From: Aromatoleum petrolei
Lineage (GTDB): Bacteria > Pseudomonadota > Gammaproteobacteria > Burkholderiales > Rhodocyclaceae
Length of the DNA stretch: 64,000 nt
Assembly (NCBI RefSeq): GCF_017894385.1
Contig: NZ_CP059560.1
Coordinates: 62,001 to 126,000 of the forward strand
Reading direction: 5' to 3'
The position numbers were made by a program, and so were the translations under genes. The notes beneath the pieces were generated by a model that worked only from the letters and a program-made list of their open reading frames with translations, was not told the origin of the DNA and made no database searches. Numbering within the stretch: position 1 is the first letter of the stretch; every line of letters begins with the position of its first letter. Positions 8,663-16,254 of the stretch are shown piece by piece.

Positions 8663-10042
8663 TTGAGCGCCCCCGCCTCGTCGTCCGTCTCGGCCTCCCT
8701 CATCGCCCGCCAGCTGCTGCACCACGCGTGGCCCGTACTAGTCGCGCAGATCCTGTCGATGAGCATGCTGATCGCCGACACCGTGATCGTGGGCCGCTAC
8801 AGCACCGTCGACCTCGCCGCGGTCGCCGTCGGCAGCGGCGTATATATCTCCATCGTGATGCTGGTGGTGGGCGTGCTGCAGGCCGTCGCCCCGACCGTCG
8901 CGCATCATTTCGGCGCCGGCCGCATGGAAGGGATCGCGCCCTCGCTGCAGCAGGGGTTCTGGCTCGCGCTGATGCTCGCCGTGCCCGGCATCGCGCTAAT
9001 GGTCTTCCCCGGCTTCCTGCTGGAGTTGAGCAGCGTCCCCGCCGACGTCGACGCAAAGACCCGCGAGTACCTCCTCGCCACCGCCGTGGGCCTGCCCGCC
9101 GTGCTGTTGTACCGCACCTTCTATGCCTTCAACAACGCCGTGGGCAAGCCGCGTGTGCTGATGGCGATCAGCTTCATCGTCACCACGACCCATGTTCCGC
9201 TCGCGTGGGCACTGGTGTACGGCCATCTATGGCTGCCGCCTCTGGGCGTGCTCGGCTGCGGCATCTCGACGGCAATCGTGAACTGGCTCGCCTTCACCTG
9301 CGGCGCCGTCTACCTCGCGCGCAATCCGGGCTACCGGCCATATCGCCTCTTCTCGCACTGGCGCGGGCCGCAGGCCAAGGAGATCCTCGGCCTGCTGCGC
9401 CTGGGCGTGCCGATGGGGCTGTCGACCTTCATCGAGGTGTCGTCCTTCACGCTGATCGCGCTGTTCGCCGCCCGCCTGGGCGCCGAGGCCGTCGCCGGCC
9501 ATCGCGTCGTCGCGAACGTCGCCGCCCTGATCTACATGCTGCCGCTGGCGATGTCGATCGCCGTGCTCGTCCTCGTCGGCCAGGCGGCCGGCGCGCGCGA
9601 CTGGGCCCGGGCACGCATGACGATACGGGTGGGCATGATCGTCACGGCGGGACTCGCGTCGCTCATCGGCATCGCGCTATGGATCGCGCGCGAGCCGCTC
9701 ATCGCGCTGTTCTCGGAAGACGTCGCCGTGCGTACCGTCAGCCTGATGCTGCTGATCTACGTCTGCCTCTACCAGCTGTTCGACTCGGTGCAGACCGTCG
9801 CGGCGCATGCGCTGCGCGGCTACAAGGTGACCTTCGTGCCGATGCTGATGCACGCCGTGTGCTTCTGGGGCGTGGGCCTCGCCGGCGGCTATTGGGCGAG
9901 CTTCCATGCCCCCTGGCGCACCGACGGACCACACGTGGCCGGTTTCTGGGAGGCAGGCGTAATGTCCACGACGGTCGCCGCGATGCTGTTCGGCTGGCTG
10001 CTGCGCGCCGTCATGCGACGGCAGGAGGAATCTCCTGCCTGA
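8663..10042 (+). CDS. MATE-family multidrug/toxin exporter (NorM-like)
   Basis: Polytopic inner-membrane antiporter of about 12 helices, likely exporting cationic drugs with Na+ or H+. The family pattern is visible in repeat one (HHAWPVLVAQILSMSMLIADTVIVGRYS...LAAVAVGSG) and repeat two (GVPMGLSTFIEVSSFTLIALFAARLGAEAVAGH). A TTG start at 8663 is used because the first ATG lies inside the first helix. It follows imuB by 63 bp and may be co-transcribed, but no functional link is evident. The last codons form a perfect 8-bp hairpin. The transport substrate is unknown. Confidence 0.85.
   Translation: MSAPASSSVSASLIARQLLHHAWPVLVAQILSMSMLIADTVIVGRYSTVDLAAVAVGSGVYISIVMLVVGVLQAVAPTVAHHFGAGRMEGIAPSLQQGFWLALMLAVPGIALMVFPGFLLELSSVPADVDAKTREYLLATAVGLPAVLLYRTFYAFNNAVGKPRVLMAISFIVTTTHVPLAWALVYGHLWLPPLGVLGCGISTAIVNWLAFTCGAVYLARNPGYRPYRLFSHWRGPQAKEILGLLRLGVPMGLSTFIEVSSFTLIALFAARLGAEAVAGHRVVANVAALIYMLPLAMSIAVLVLVGQAAGARDWARARMTIRVGMIVTAGLASLIGIALWIAREPLIALFSEDVAVRTVSLMLLIYVCLYQLFDSVQTVAAHALRGYKVTFVPMLMHAVCFWGVGLAGGYWASFHAPWRTDGPHVAGFWEAGVMSTTVAAMLFGWLLRAVMRRQEESPA
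10020..10039. terminator. Hairpin at the convergent MATE / M61 peptidase boundary
   Basis: Perfect 8-bp inverted repeat GGCAGGAG/CTCCTGCC with a 4-nt loop, ending right at the MATE stop codon. There is no T-tract on either strand, so termination activity is uncertain. Confidence 0.4.
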
Positions 10043-10048
10043 GGACGC

Positions 10049-11860
10049 TCAGCTTCCCAGCCAGCCCTCACGCAGCGCCCGCATCGCCGCCGAGACGCGC
10101 TTGCCGCTCGCGAGCTTCACCGTATCGGCCGGCTGAGGCACCAGTTCGGCCGTAACGGTAATCAGCTCGTCGCGCCGGAAGGCGTGGATGGTCACCTGCT
10201 CCCCCGGCCCGCGGCGCGCGAGCATGCCGTCGAGCGACGCGGCCGTCACCTTGAGGCCATCGATGGCGACGAGCACATCCCCCGCCGAAAGCCCGCATCG
10301 CTGCGCGGGGCCGTCGTCGAACACGTTTGCGAGCTTCGCCTCGCCGTTACCGCCAGCCAGCTTCACACCCAACCAGGCTCCCTTCGCGGCGGCCTCGGCG
10401 CGGAACTCGATCCCGAACGCCCTGAGGAACTCGTCCAGCGCCAGATCCTCGGTCCCCTCGACCGCGTCCTTCAGCCAGCGCGACAGGCGCCGCCCCGCCC
10501 CCTTGAGGCCAGCTTCCCCCACCTCGGCGACAAGCGCGAACAGGCCATCCTCGGCGACCCCCTCGCCCGTCAGGCCGTGCCGCTGCCACAGCAGGCGCAT
10601 CACGTCGTCGAGGCTCTTCCGCCCCGCACTCGCGGCGCGCAGCTGGAGGTCCAGTGCGAGTGCGATCAGCGCACCCTTCGCGTAGTAGCTGACGATCGCA
10701 TTGGGCGCGTTCTCGTCCTGCCGGTAGTACTTGATCCACGCGTCGAAGGACGATTCGGCGACGCTCTGCTTGAGGCGGCCGCTGCCGCGCAGCACGCCGG
10801 ACATCGTCTTGCCTAGCAGCGCGAGGTAATCCTCCACGCCGATCACGCCCGAGCGCACCAGCGCGAGATCGTCGTAGTAGGAAGTGAAGCCCTCGAACGC
10901 CCACAGCAGGCGCGTGTAGTTTTCGGTGGCGAGGTCGTAGGGCGCGAACGCCGCGGGCTTGATGCGCTTGACGTTCCAGGTGTGGAAATACTCGTGGCTG
11001 CACAGGCCGAGGAAGGTCCGGTAGCCGTCGGTGTGCTCGTGCATGCCGACGTAGGGCAGATCATTGCGCCCGGTCAGCAGCGCCGTCGAGGCACGGTGCT
11101 CGAGGCCACCGTAACCGTCGCCGACCACCATCGTCAGGAAGAGGTAGCGATCGACCGGGGCGGGCGTGCCAAACAGTTCGATCTGCCACGTGCAGATGCG
11201 CGAGAGATCGCTGCACAAGCGTTCGAGATCGCAGTCATGCCGCCCCGTGAGCACGATGTCGTGCGGAACGCCCGCCGCCTCGAAGCGGGCGTGCGTGAAG
11301 CAGCCCATTTCGACCGGGTGATCGACGAGCTCGTCGTAGTTTTCCGCGTAGTAGAGGCCGAACCCCATCGCGGGCGCCGCGAGCGGATTTCCGGCCGGGC
11401 GCCGCAAGGTCGTCGCGACCTTCCATGTCTGCAGCTCCGGGCCATCCGGCGGGAGAATGTCCACATAGCAGGGCTCGTCGGTCCGTCCCTCAACCGCGAG
11501 GAACACGCTGGTGCCGTTGAAGAATCCGTGCGTGGCATCGAGATGCGCGGCGCGCACCGAGAGGTCCCATGCGTAGACTTCGTAGCTCAGCGTCAAGGCT
11601 CGCCCGGCCTCCACCGGCGCCGCACGCCAACTGTGCTTGTCGAGCTTTTCCATCGCGACCGGTCGACCGCCGCATTCCGCGCGCAGGGTGATGATGTTGC
11701 GGGCGAACTCGCGGATCATGTAGCTGCCGGGAATCCACGCAGGAAGACGAAACACCTGTCCGGCCGGATCGGGGCTGGCGACCGTGCAGGTGACTTCGAA
11801 GATGTGTGCGTTCGGACGCGCGGGGGCGATGGTGTACGACACGCGGGGCTGGTGGGGCAT
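10049..11860 (-). CDS. M61-family metallopeptidase with C-terminal PDZ domain
   Basis: Predicted zinc aminopeptidase of the glycyl-aminopeptidase family. An N-terminal all-beta domain (about residues 1-180) precedes the thermolysin-like domain with the zinc motif HEYFH at about residues 286-290 (SHEYFHTWNVKRIKP) and the downstream WAFEGFTSYYDDL region that should carry the third ligand Glu. A PDZ domain with FDDGPAQRCGLSAGDVLVAIDGL follows near residues 510-580. The start MPHQPRVSY at 11860 fits the family. No signal peptide is seen, so it is probably cytoplasmic. The upstream 348 bp carry the tandem 134-bp repeats, which could affect its expression. Confidence 0.85.
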   Translation of the reverse strand: MPHQPRVSYTIAPARPNAHIFEVTCTVASPDPAGQVFRLPAWIPGSYMIREFARNIITLRAECGGRPVAMEKLDKHSWRAAPVEAGRALTLSYEVYAWDLSVRAAHLDATHGFFNGTSVFLAVEGRTDEPCYVDILPPDGPELQTWKVATTLRRPAGNPLAAPAMGFGLYYAENYDELVDHPVEMGCFTHARFEAAGVPHDIVLTGRHDCDLERLCSDLSRICTWQIELFGTPAPVDRYLFLTMVVGDGYGGLEHRASTALLTGRNDLPYVGMHEHTDGYRTFLGLCSHEYFHTWNVKRIKPAAFAPYDLATENYTRLLWAFEGFTSYYDDLALVRSGVIGVEDYLALLGKTMSGVLRGSGRLKQSVAESSFDAWIKYYRQDENAPNAIVSYYAKGALIALALDLQLRAASAGRKSLDDVMRLLWQRHGLTGEGVAEDGLFALVAEVGEAGLKGAGRRLSRWLKDAVEGTEDLALDEFLRAFGIEFRAEAAAKGAWLGVKLAGGNGEAKLANVFDDGPAQRCGLSAGDVLVAIDGLKVTAASLDGMLARRGPGEQVTIHAFRRDELITVTAELVPQPADTVKLASGKRVSAAMRALREGWLGS

Positions 11861-12208
11861 TGAAAATTCCGCAGAACGAAGCAAACCGTCGATTTTAGCC
11901 GCAGCAGAGCTGCATCGGACGGCCACCGAGCACGTTGTGTCGATGCCTCATTTTTGCGCAGAAGCAGCATTTCCTTTCGCGTCAGTCCTCTGCGACACCT
12001 CCCCACAACTTGTCCACAGGACTGCTCACGCTCCGTGGGGATAAGGAACGACTTTCCCACAACACGCGTTGCGAAAATGCCTCATTTTTGTGCAGCGACG
12101 ACATTTCCTTATGCTTCAGTGGCCTGAAGCACGTCCCCACAAGTTGTCCACAAGACTGCACACGCCGCGTGGGGATAAGCGGACAGTTCTGTGAAAGCCC
12201 CCGCCACC
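11861..12208. other. 348-bp noncoding gap carrying the tandem repeats
   Basis: Lies between the start of the M61 peptidase gene and the stop of the hybrid kinase gene, both leftward. Apart from the two 134-bp repeat copies described separately, no gene-like reading frame is supported here. Confidence 0.7.
11932..12184. repeat. Two tandem, indel-free copies of a 134-bp intergenic repeat
   Basis: Three landmarks recur at exactly 134-bp offset: TGCCTCATTTTTG (11944 and 12078), CCCCACAA(C/G)TTGTCCACA (12001 and 12135) and GTGGGGATAAG (12035 and 12169). Each copy contains TTGTCCACA, one mismatch from a DnaA box TTATCCACA, and a 7-bp stem TCCCCAC/GTGGGGA enclosing 28 nt (12000-12041 and 12134-12175). 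The period is not a multiple of three, so this is not repeated coding sequence. Confidence 0.85.
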
Positions 12209-15200
12209 TCACTCCACAGTCGCGCGCACCGCGTCGGTCGACGGCCCGCCCTTGGCAATCTGCTGCACGGGCGACAGGAAGCGTCCGATCTCGGAGAGCG
12301 TCGCATCCATCGCCTCCTGCAGACGGTCCACCGCCCCCTGAGGAGCCCCGCCATCCTTCAAGGCCGTTTCCGCCACGGCGGCGGCATTCGCCAGTCGCGG
12401 CAGACCCATCGCCCCCGCCGCGCCGCGCAGTTTGTGCACCACGCCCACTGCCGCCGCGGGGTTCCCCGCATGCAGGAAAGCGGCGATCCTGCCAGGATCC
12501 CCTCCGCAGGTATCGACAAAGCGCTGGAGATAGGTCGCGTAGGTCTTCGCGTCGCGCCACAGTCTGAGACCGAGCGCAGCGTCTAGCACGACCTCGTCTG
12601 CGCCGGGCGCAACCGAAACAGGCGCTGCGGGTGCCGCTGCGGAGATCGGCCGAGGCGCATAAGTCTGCAGAGCCGAGATCAGATCCTCGGCCGCGAATGG
12701 CTTCGACACGAAGCCGCTCATTCCGGCCTGTAGTGCGGCCGTATGCTGGTCATGGAAGGCACCGGCCGACACCGCGATCACGGGCAACGCCCGCAGCGCT
12801 TCGGATGCGCGGATACGGCGCGTCGCCTCGTAGCCGTCCATGACCGGCATCTGCACGTCCATCAGCACTGCATCGAAGTCCGCGGGCTGTCGCTCCAGCA
12901 GCCCGAGGGCCGCCTCGCCGTGCTCCGCCTGGGCAACCCGTGCGCCCTCGCCCTCGAGAATCCCTTGGGCAACCTCGCGGTTGATGTCGCTGTCGTCCAC
13001 CACGAGTACACGGTATCCGGCAAGGCGACCCGACGGCGTCGAGGTCGACACACCGACCTCTCCTCCGCCCCTGCCCGCAACGAGTTCCGCCACTGCTTCG
13101 AGCAAGGTCGTAGCTGTCACCGGCTTGGTCAACACGCGGTCGGCGAAACGGCTATCCGGATGCCTCTGCAACGCTTCCCGGTCGGCTGCCGTCACCATCA
13201 CGATCACCGGATGCGCATCGCTGCCGAACATGGGACGCAGCGCCGCGGCCGTCGCCAGCCCGTCCATGCCCGGCATGCGCCAGTCGAGCAGCAAGACATC
13301 GAATGGTTGCCCTGATTCGCGACGTGTCCGCACAGCCTCGATGGCCGCCGCGCCGGAATCGGCGACTTCGACCGACCACCCCAACGCCATGACAACCGCG
13401 GTCAGCGCTTCGCGCGCCAGCGGATGGTCATCGACAATCAGCACCCGCTGCGGAACGGGTGCCGGCACCGCCACTGCCGGCCTTTCCTCCGTCGCAAACG
13501 GCAGCTCGAAGAAGAACTCGCTGCCCTGTCCGGGCTCGCTGCGCACGCCGAGCTGCCCGCCCATGAGTCCGACCAGTTGCCTGCTGATCGCCAGTCCGAG
13601 GCCGGTTCCACCGAAGCGCCGGCTCGTCGAGGTATCCGCCTGACTGAAGGGAGAAAAGATCTCCTCCTGCTTCTCCGGCGGAATGCCGATCCCGGTATCC
13701 GACACCGCAAACCGCAGACGCAAGCGATCCCCATCGCGCCCCACCGGCATGACGCGCAACACCACCTCGCCGCGCTCCGTGAACTTGATCGCATTGCTCG
13801 CAAGATTGGTCAGAACCTGCCGCAAACGCAGCGCGTCGCCCACAAGGGATTCCGTGCCGGGCGGCGGCGGCCAGACTGCGACCTCGACCGGCTTGCCCTC
13901 GCACGCATACGCCATCGTGCTCGCCAGCTCGTCGAGCACTTCGGCGAGACGGAAGGGCTGGTGCTCGATGTCGAGCCGATGGGCCTCGATTTTCGAGAAA
14001 TCCAGGATGTCGTTGAGGATGCCCAGCAGCGACCGGCCCGCCCGCTGGATCTTGCGAGCCAACTCGCGTGCCGCCGGCGGCAGATCGGCCCGTTCCAGCA
14101 GATATGCCAAGCCGAGCACCGCATTCATCGGGGTGCGAATCTCGTGGCTCATATTCGCGAGGAATTCACTCTTGGCGCGGCTCCCTGCCTGGGCGAGCTC
14201 CGACTGGCGGGTGAGTTCGAGGTTCAACTCTTCCAAACGTATCTGCGCGTCCTTCAGTTCGCTCACGTCCGAAATCACCGCATACACGCCGCGAACGTGT
14301 CCGTCGTCATGGTCTGGAACCAGATGCCACCACAGATGCTTCACGCCTCCGCCCCGCTCGTCAGCCACGCTCGCCTGGAATTTCTGCGGTTGCCCCGCGA
14401 GCGCCGCCTCCATGTATGGCCTACTCGTCTCATACAGGGAAGGTTCGAACACGAACCCCATGGGCGCATTGCGCACCGAAACGGCAGGCTTTCCGAGGAA
14501 CTCCTGCAGCGCGCGGTTCGCGAAACGACATCGCAGACCGTCATCCCAGTACGCGATCATCGCCGGAATGTTTTCGGTAACAGCGCTCAGGAAACGCTCG
14601 CTCTGACGCAAGGCCTCCTCGTTCTGCCGCTGCTCGGTCACGTCCAGCGTGACGCTCACCACCCGCAGTGTTTCGCCCGTCGCGTCGCGCTGCGCCCGCC
14701 CGAGCGACCGGACCATGCGCTCGGTGCCATCCGGGCGCACGATGCGGAAACTGAAATCGAAGGTCTCGCCCTTCAGGGCGCGCTCGAAGGCCGCACCGAC
14801 TGCGGCACGATCGCTCGCCGCCACGTGCGCCAGCCACTGCTCCACCCGCTCCGGAAGAGCGTCCGCAGGCACCCGATAGATCTCGCGGAGACGGTCATCC
14901 CAGCTCAGCCTCCCGTCCTCGCAGCGATATTCCGCCACACCCATTTCGGCTGCCTCTGTCGCGAGCTTCAGCCTCTCCGCGATACGCTGCTGGCGTGCGC
15001 CCTGCTCCACTAGCGCCGCGTGGCGCGCTTCCACCGCGCTGGCGCCGATGCGGCGCTGCACATTCTGCAGGTAGATGTAGGCGAGGCTGGCGAGCAGTGC
15101 GGACAGCGCCAGGATGCCCGCCGCGAACCAGCGTGGATCAGGCAGGTTCAGCGCCTTGTGGAAGGGCGCCAGCGCCCTCACCTCCACAATCCAGTCACGG

Positions 15201-16048
15201 CTGAAGAGTTCCACCGGCAACTGCCTGACCAAGCCTGCGACCGTCGCGTGGTCGCCTCCCGGGGATTCGTAGAATCGGAGAGGCTGTTCGGCATACGCTG
15301 CGTCGTAGATCGAAACCGCAAACTCTCCGCCGCGAAAATCGAAATCCGCCAGGACCTCATCGATGATCAGCGGCGCGTAAACCCAGCCGAGCAATGTTCG
15401 CCAGCGCTCTTCCGGTGTCGCCGGCTGATACCCGCCGCGATAGACGGGCAGGAGCAGCAGGAAGCCGCGCTCCGGCTTGCCCATCGCCTGCAGCAAGGTG
15501 AGAGGTGCGGTGAGCACCGGCTGCCCGGTGCGAACCGAGGCCAGCGCGGCAGTACGGCGGTTCAGTTCGGACGCAATGTCGAGTCCGATCGCTTCGCGGT
15601 TGTTCGCCTCGGGCTCGACATGCAGGATGACGAAGCGCTCGCCCGCGTGCGGCGCGATCTGCTTGATACTGAAATCCGGCCTCCCGTCGCTGCGCACGGC
15701 GGCGACGAACCGGGCCTCGTCCGCGGGATCCACACGGCGGATGAAGCCGAAGCCCCGCGCACCGGGGAATTCGCGGTCCGCCTCGCGCGACTGCGCATAC
15801 TGCAGAAAACGCTGGCGCGGTATCGATTCGCTGCCCGCTCCGATGATGGCACCGCGAACGCCCCTCATGCCGTACTCGAAGGTTTCGAAGCGCGCGATCA
15901 GTGCAGCCGCAGTGCGGGTGGCCAGCGCATCGAAACGGGCGTCCGCGGTCTGCTGGTTCGTCTCGGCGGTCTGCCGGGCCACCCCCAGTGCAACGGCAAG
16001 TCCGATGAGGATGACCGCCAGGGGAAAAACGAGGGTTCGCTTGCTCAT
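12209..16048 (-). CDS. Hybrid sensor histidine kinase: CHASE-PAS-PAS-HisKA-HATPase-REC-REC-Hpt
   Basis: Membrane-anchored multistep phosphorelay kinase of about 1279 residues. TM1 is near residues 5-25 and TM2 near 310-335, enclosing a periplasmic CHASE-type sensor with the GARGFGFIRRVDP core. Two PAS segments follow (about 375-600). The kinase has its His in MSHEIRTPMNAVLGL (about 635) and the ATP-site boxes DTGIGIPPEKQEEIF and GTGLGLAIS. REC1 has Asp in LLLDWRMPGMDG (about 919); REC2 has Asp in VLMDVQMPVMDG (about 1062); the Hpt domain has His in VHKLRGAAG (about 1206). The start is MSKRTLVFPL. No dedicated output regulator is adjacent. The ligand is unknown; CHASE sensors bind small molecules such as cytokinin-like compounds in characterised cases. 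Confidence 0.9.
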   Translation of the reverse strand: MSKRTLVFPLAVILIGLAVALGVARQTAETNQQTADARFDALATRTAAALIARFETFEYGMRGVRGAIIGAGSESIPRQRFLQYAQSREADREFPGARGFGFIRRVDPADEARFVAAVRSDGRPDFSIKQIAPHAGERFVILHVEPEANNREAIGLDIASELNRRTAALASVRTGQPVLTAPLTLLQAMGKPERGFLLLLPVYRGGYQPATPEERWRTLLGWVYAPLIIDEVLADFDFRGGEFAVSIYDAAYAEQPLRFYESPGGDHATVAGLVRQLPVELFSRDWIVEVRALAPFHKALNLPDPRWFAAGILALSALLASLAYIYLQNVQRRIGASAVEARHAALVEQGARQQRIAERLKLATEAAEMGVAEYRCEDGRLSWDDRLREIYRVPADALPERVEQWLAHVAASDRAAVGAAFERALKGETFDFSFRIVRPDGTERMVRSLGRAQRDATGETLRVVSVTLDVTEQRQNEEALRQSERFLSAVTENIPAMIAYWDDGLRCRFANRALQEFLGKPAVSVRNAPMGFVFEPSLYETSRPYMEAALAGQPQKFQASVADERGGGVKHLWWHLVPDHDDGHVRGVYAVISDVSELKDAQIRLEELNLELTRQSELAQAGSRAKSEFLANMSHEIRTPMNAVLGLAYLLERADLPPAARELARKIQRAGRSLLGILNDILDFSKIEAHRLDIEHQPFRLAEVLDELASTMAYACEGKPVEVAVWPPPPGTESLVGDALRLRQVLTNLASNAIKFTERGEVVLRVMPVGRDGDRLRLRFAVSDTGIGIPPEKQEEIFSPFSQADTSTSRRFGGTGLGLAISRQLVGLMGGQLGVRSEPGQGSEFFFELPFATEERPAVAVPAPVPQRVLIVDDHPLAREALTAVVMALGWSVEVADSGAAAIEAVRTRRESGQPFDVLLLDWRMPGMDGLATAAALRPMFGSDAHPVIVMVTAADREALQRHPDSRFADRVLTKPVTATTLLEAVAELVAGRGGGEVGVSTSTPSGRLAGYRVLVVDDSDINREVAQGILEGEGARVAQAEHGEAALGLLERQPADFDAVLMDVQMPVMDGYEATRRIRASEALRALPVIAVSAGAFHDQHTAALQAGMSGFVSKPFAAEDLISALQTYAPRPISAAAPAAPVSVAPGADEVVLDAALGLRLWRDAKTYATYLQRFVDTCGGDPGRIAAFLHAGNPAAAVGVVHKLRGAAGAMGLPRLANAAAVAETALKDGGAPQGAVDRLQEAMDATLSEIGRFLSPVQQIAKGGPSTDAVRATVE

Positions 16049-16234
16049 CCGCTTACGGCTCCATCCCCTTACCGCGCATGGGGTTAATGGCATGTTAAGC
16101 CAAACGGATGACATTCACGCCCCCGGATCGTTCGTCGCGCAGGACGACCGTCACACCGGCACGCCCATTCGTCATCCGCAGCCGCTCCGGACAGTGCATC
16201 ACGACATTCGGGCGGCAATCCGGCGCATGATGTT

Positions 16235-16254
16235 TATACTGTATTTATGTACAG
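16235..16254 (+). promoter_or_regulatory. LexA box spanning the dnaE2 start codon, with -10 element
   Basis: CTG-N10-CAG at 16239-16254 (CTGTATTTATGTACAG) is a near-consensus LexA box. It overlaps a TATACT -10 candidate at 16235-16240 and contains the ATG at 16247. A start site about 7 nt beyond the -10 would fall on the ATG itself, suggesting a leaderless mRNA. Confidence 0.8.

Noticed and set aside
9677..9934. Minus-strand short frames inside the MATE gene
   Set aside because: They lie within a clear transporter frame and have no start context or homology pattern.
11932..12184. The 134-bp tandem repeats as a CRISPR array or coding repeat
   Set aside because: Only two long copies without short spacers are seen, and 134 is not a multiple of three.
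12743..16087. Long plus-strand open frames across the hybrid kinase
   Set aside because: They are shadows of the kinase gene; their translations show no protein features and the kinase frame has clear domain motifs.
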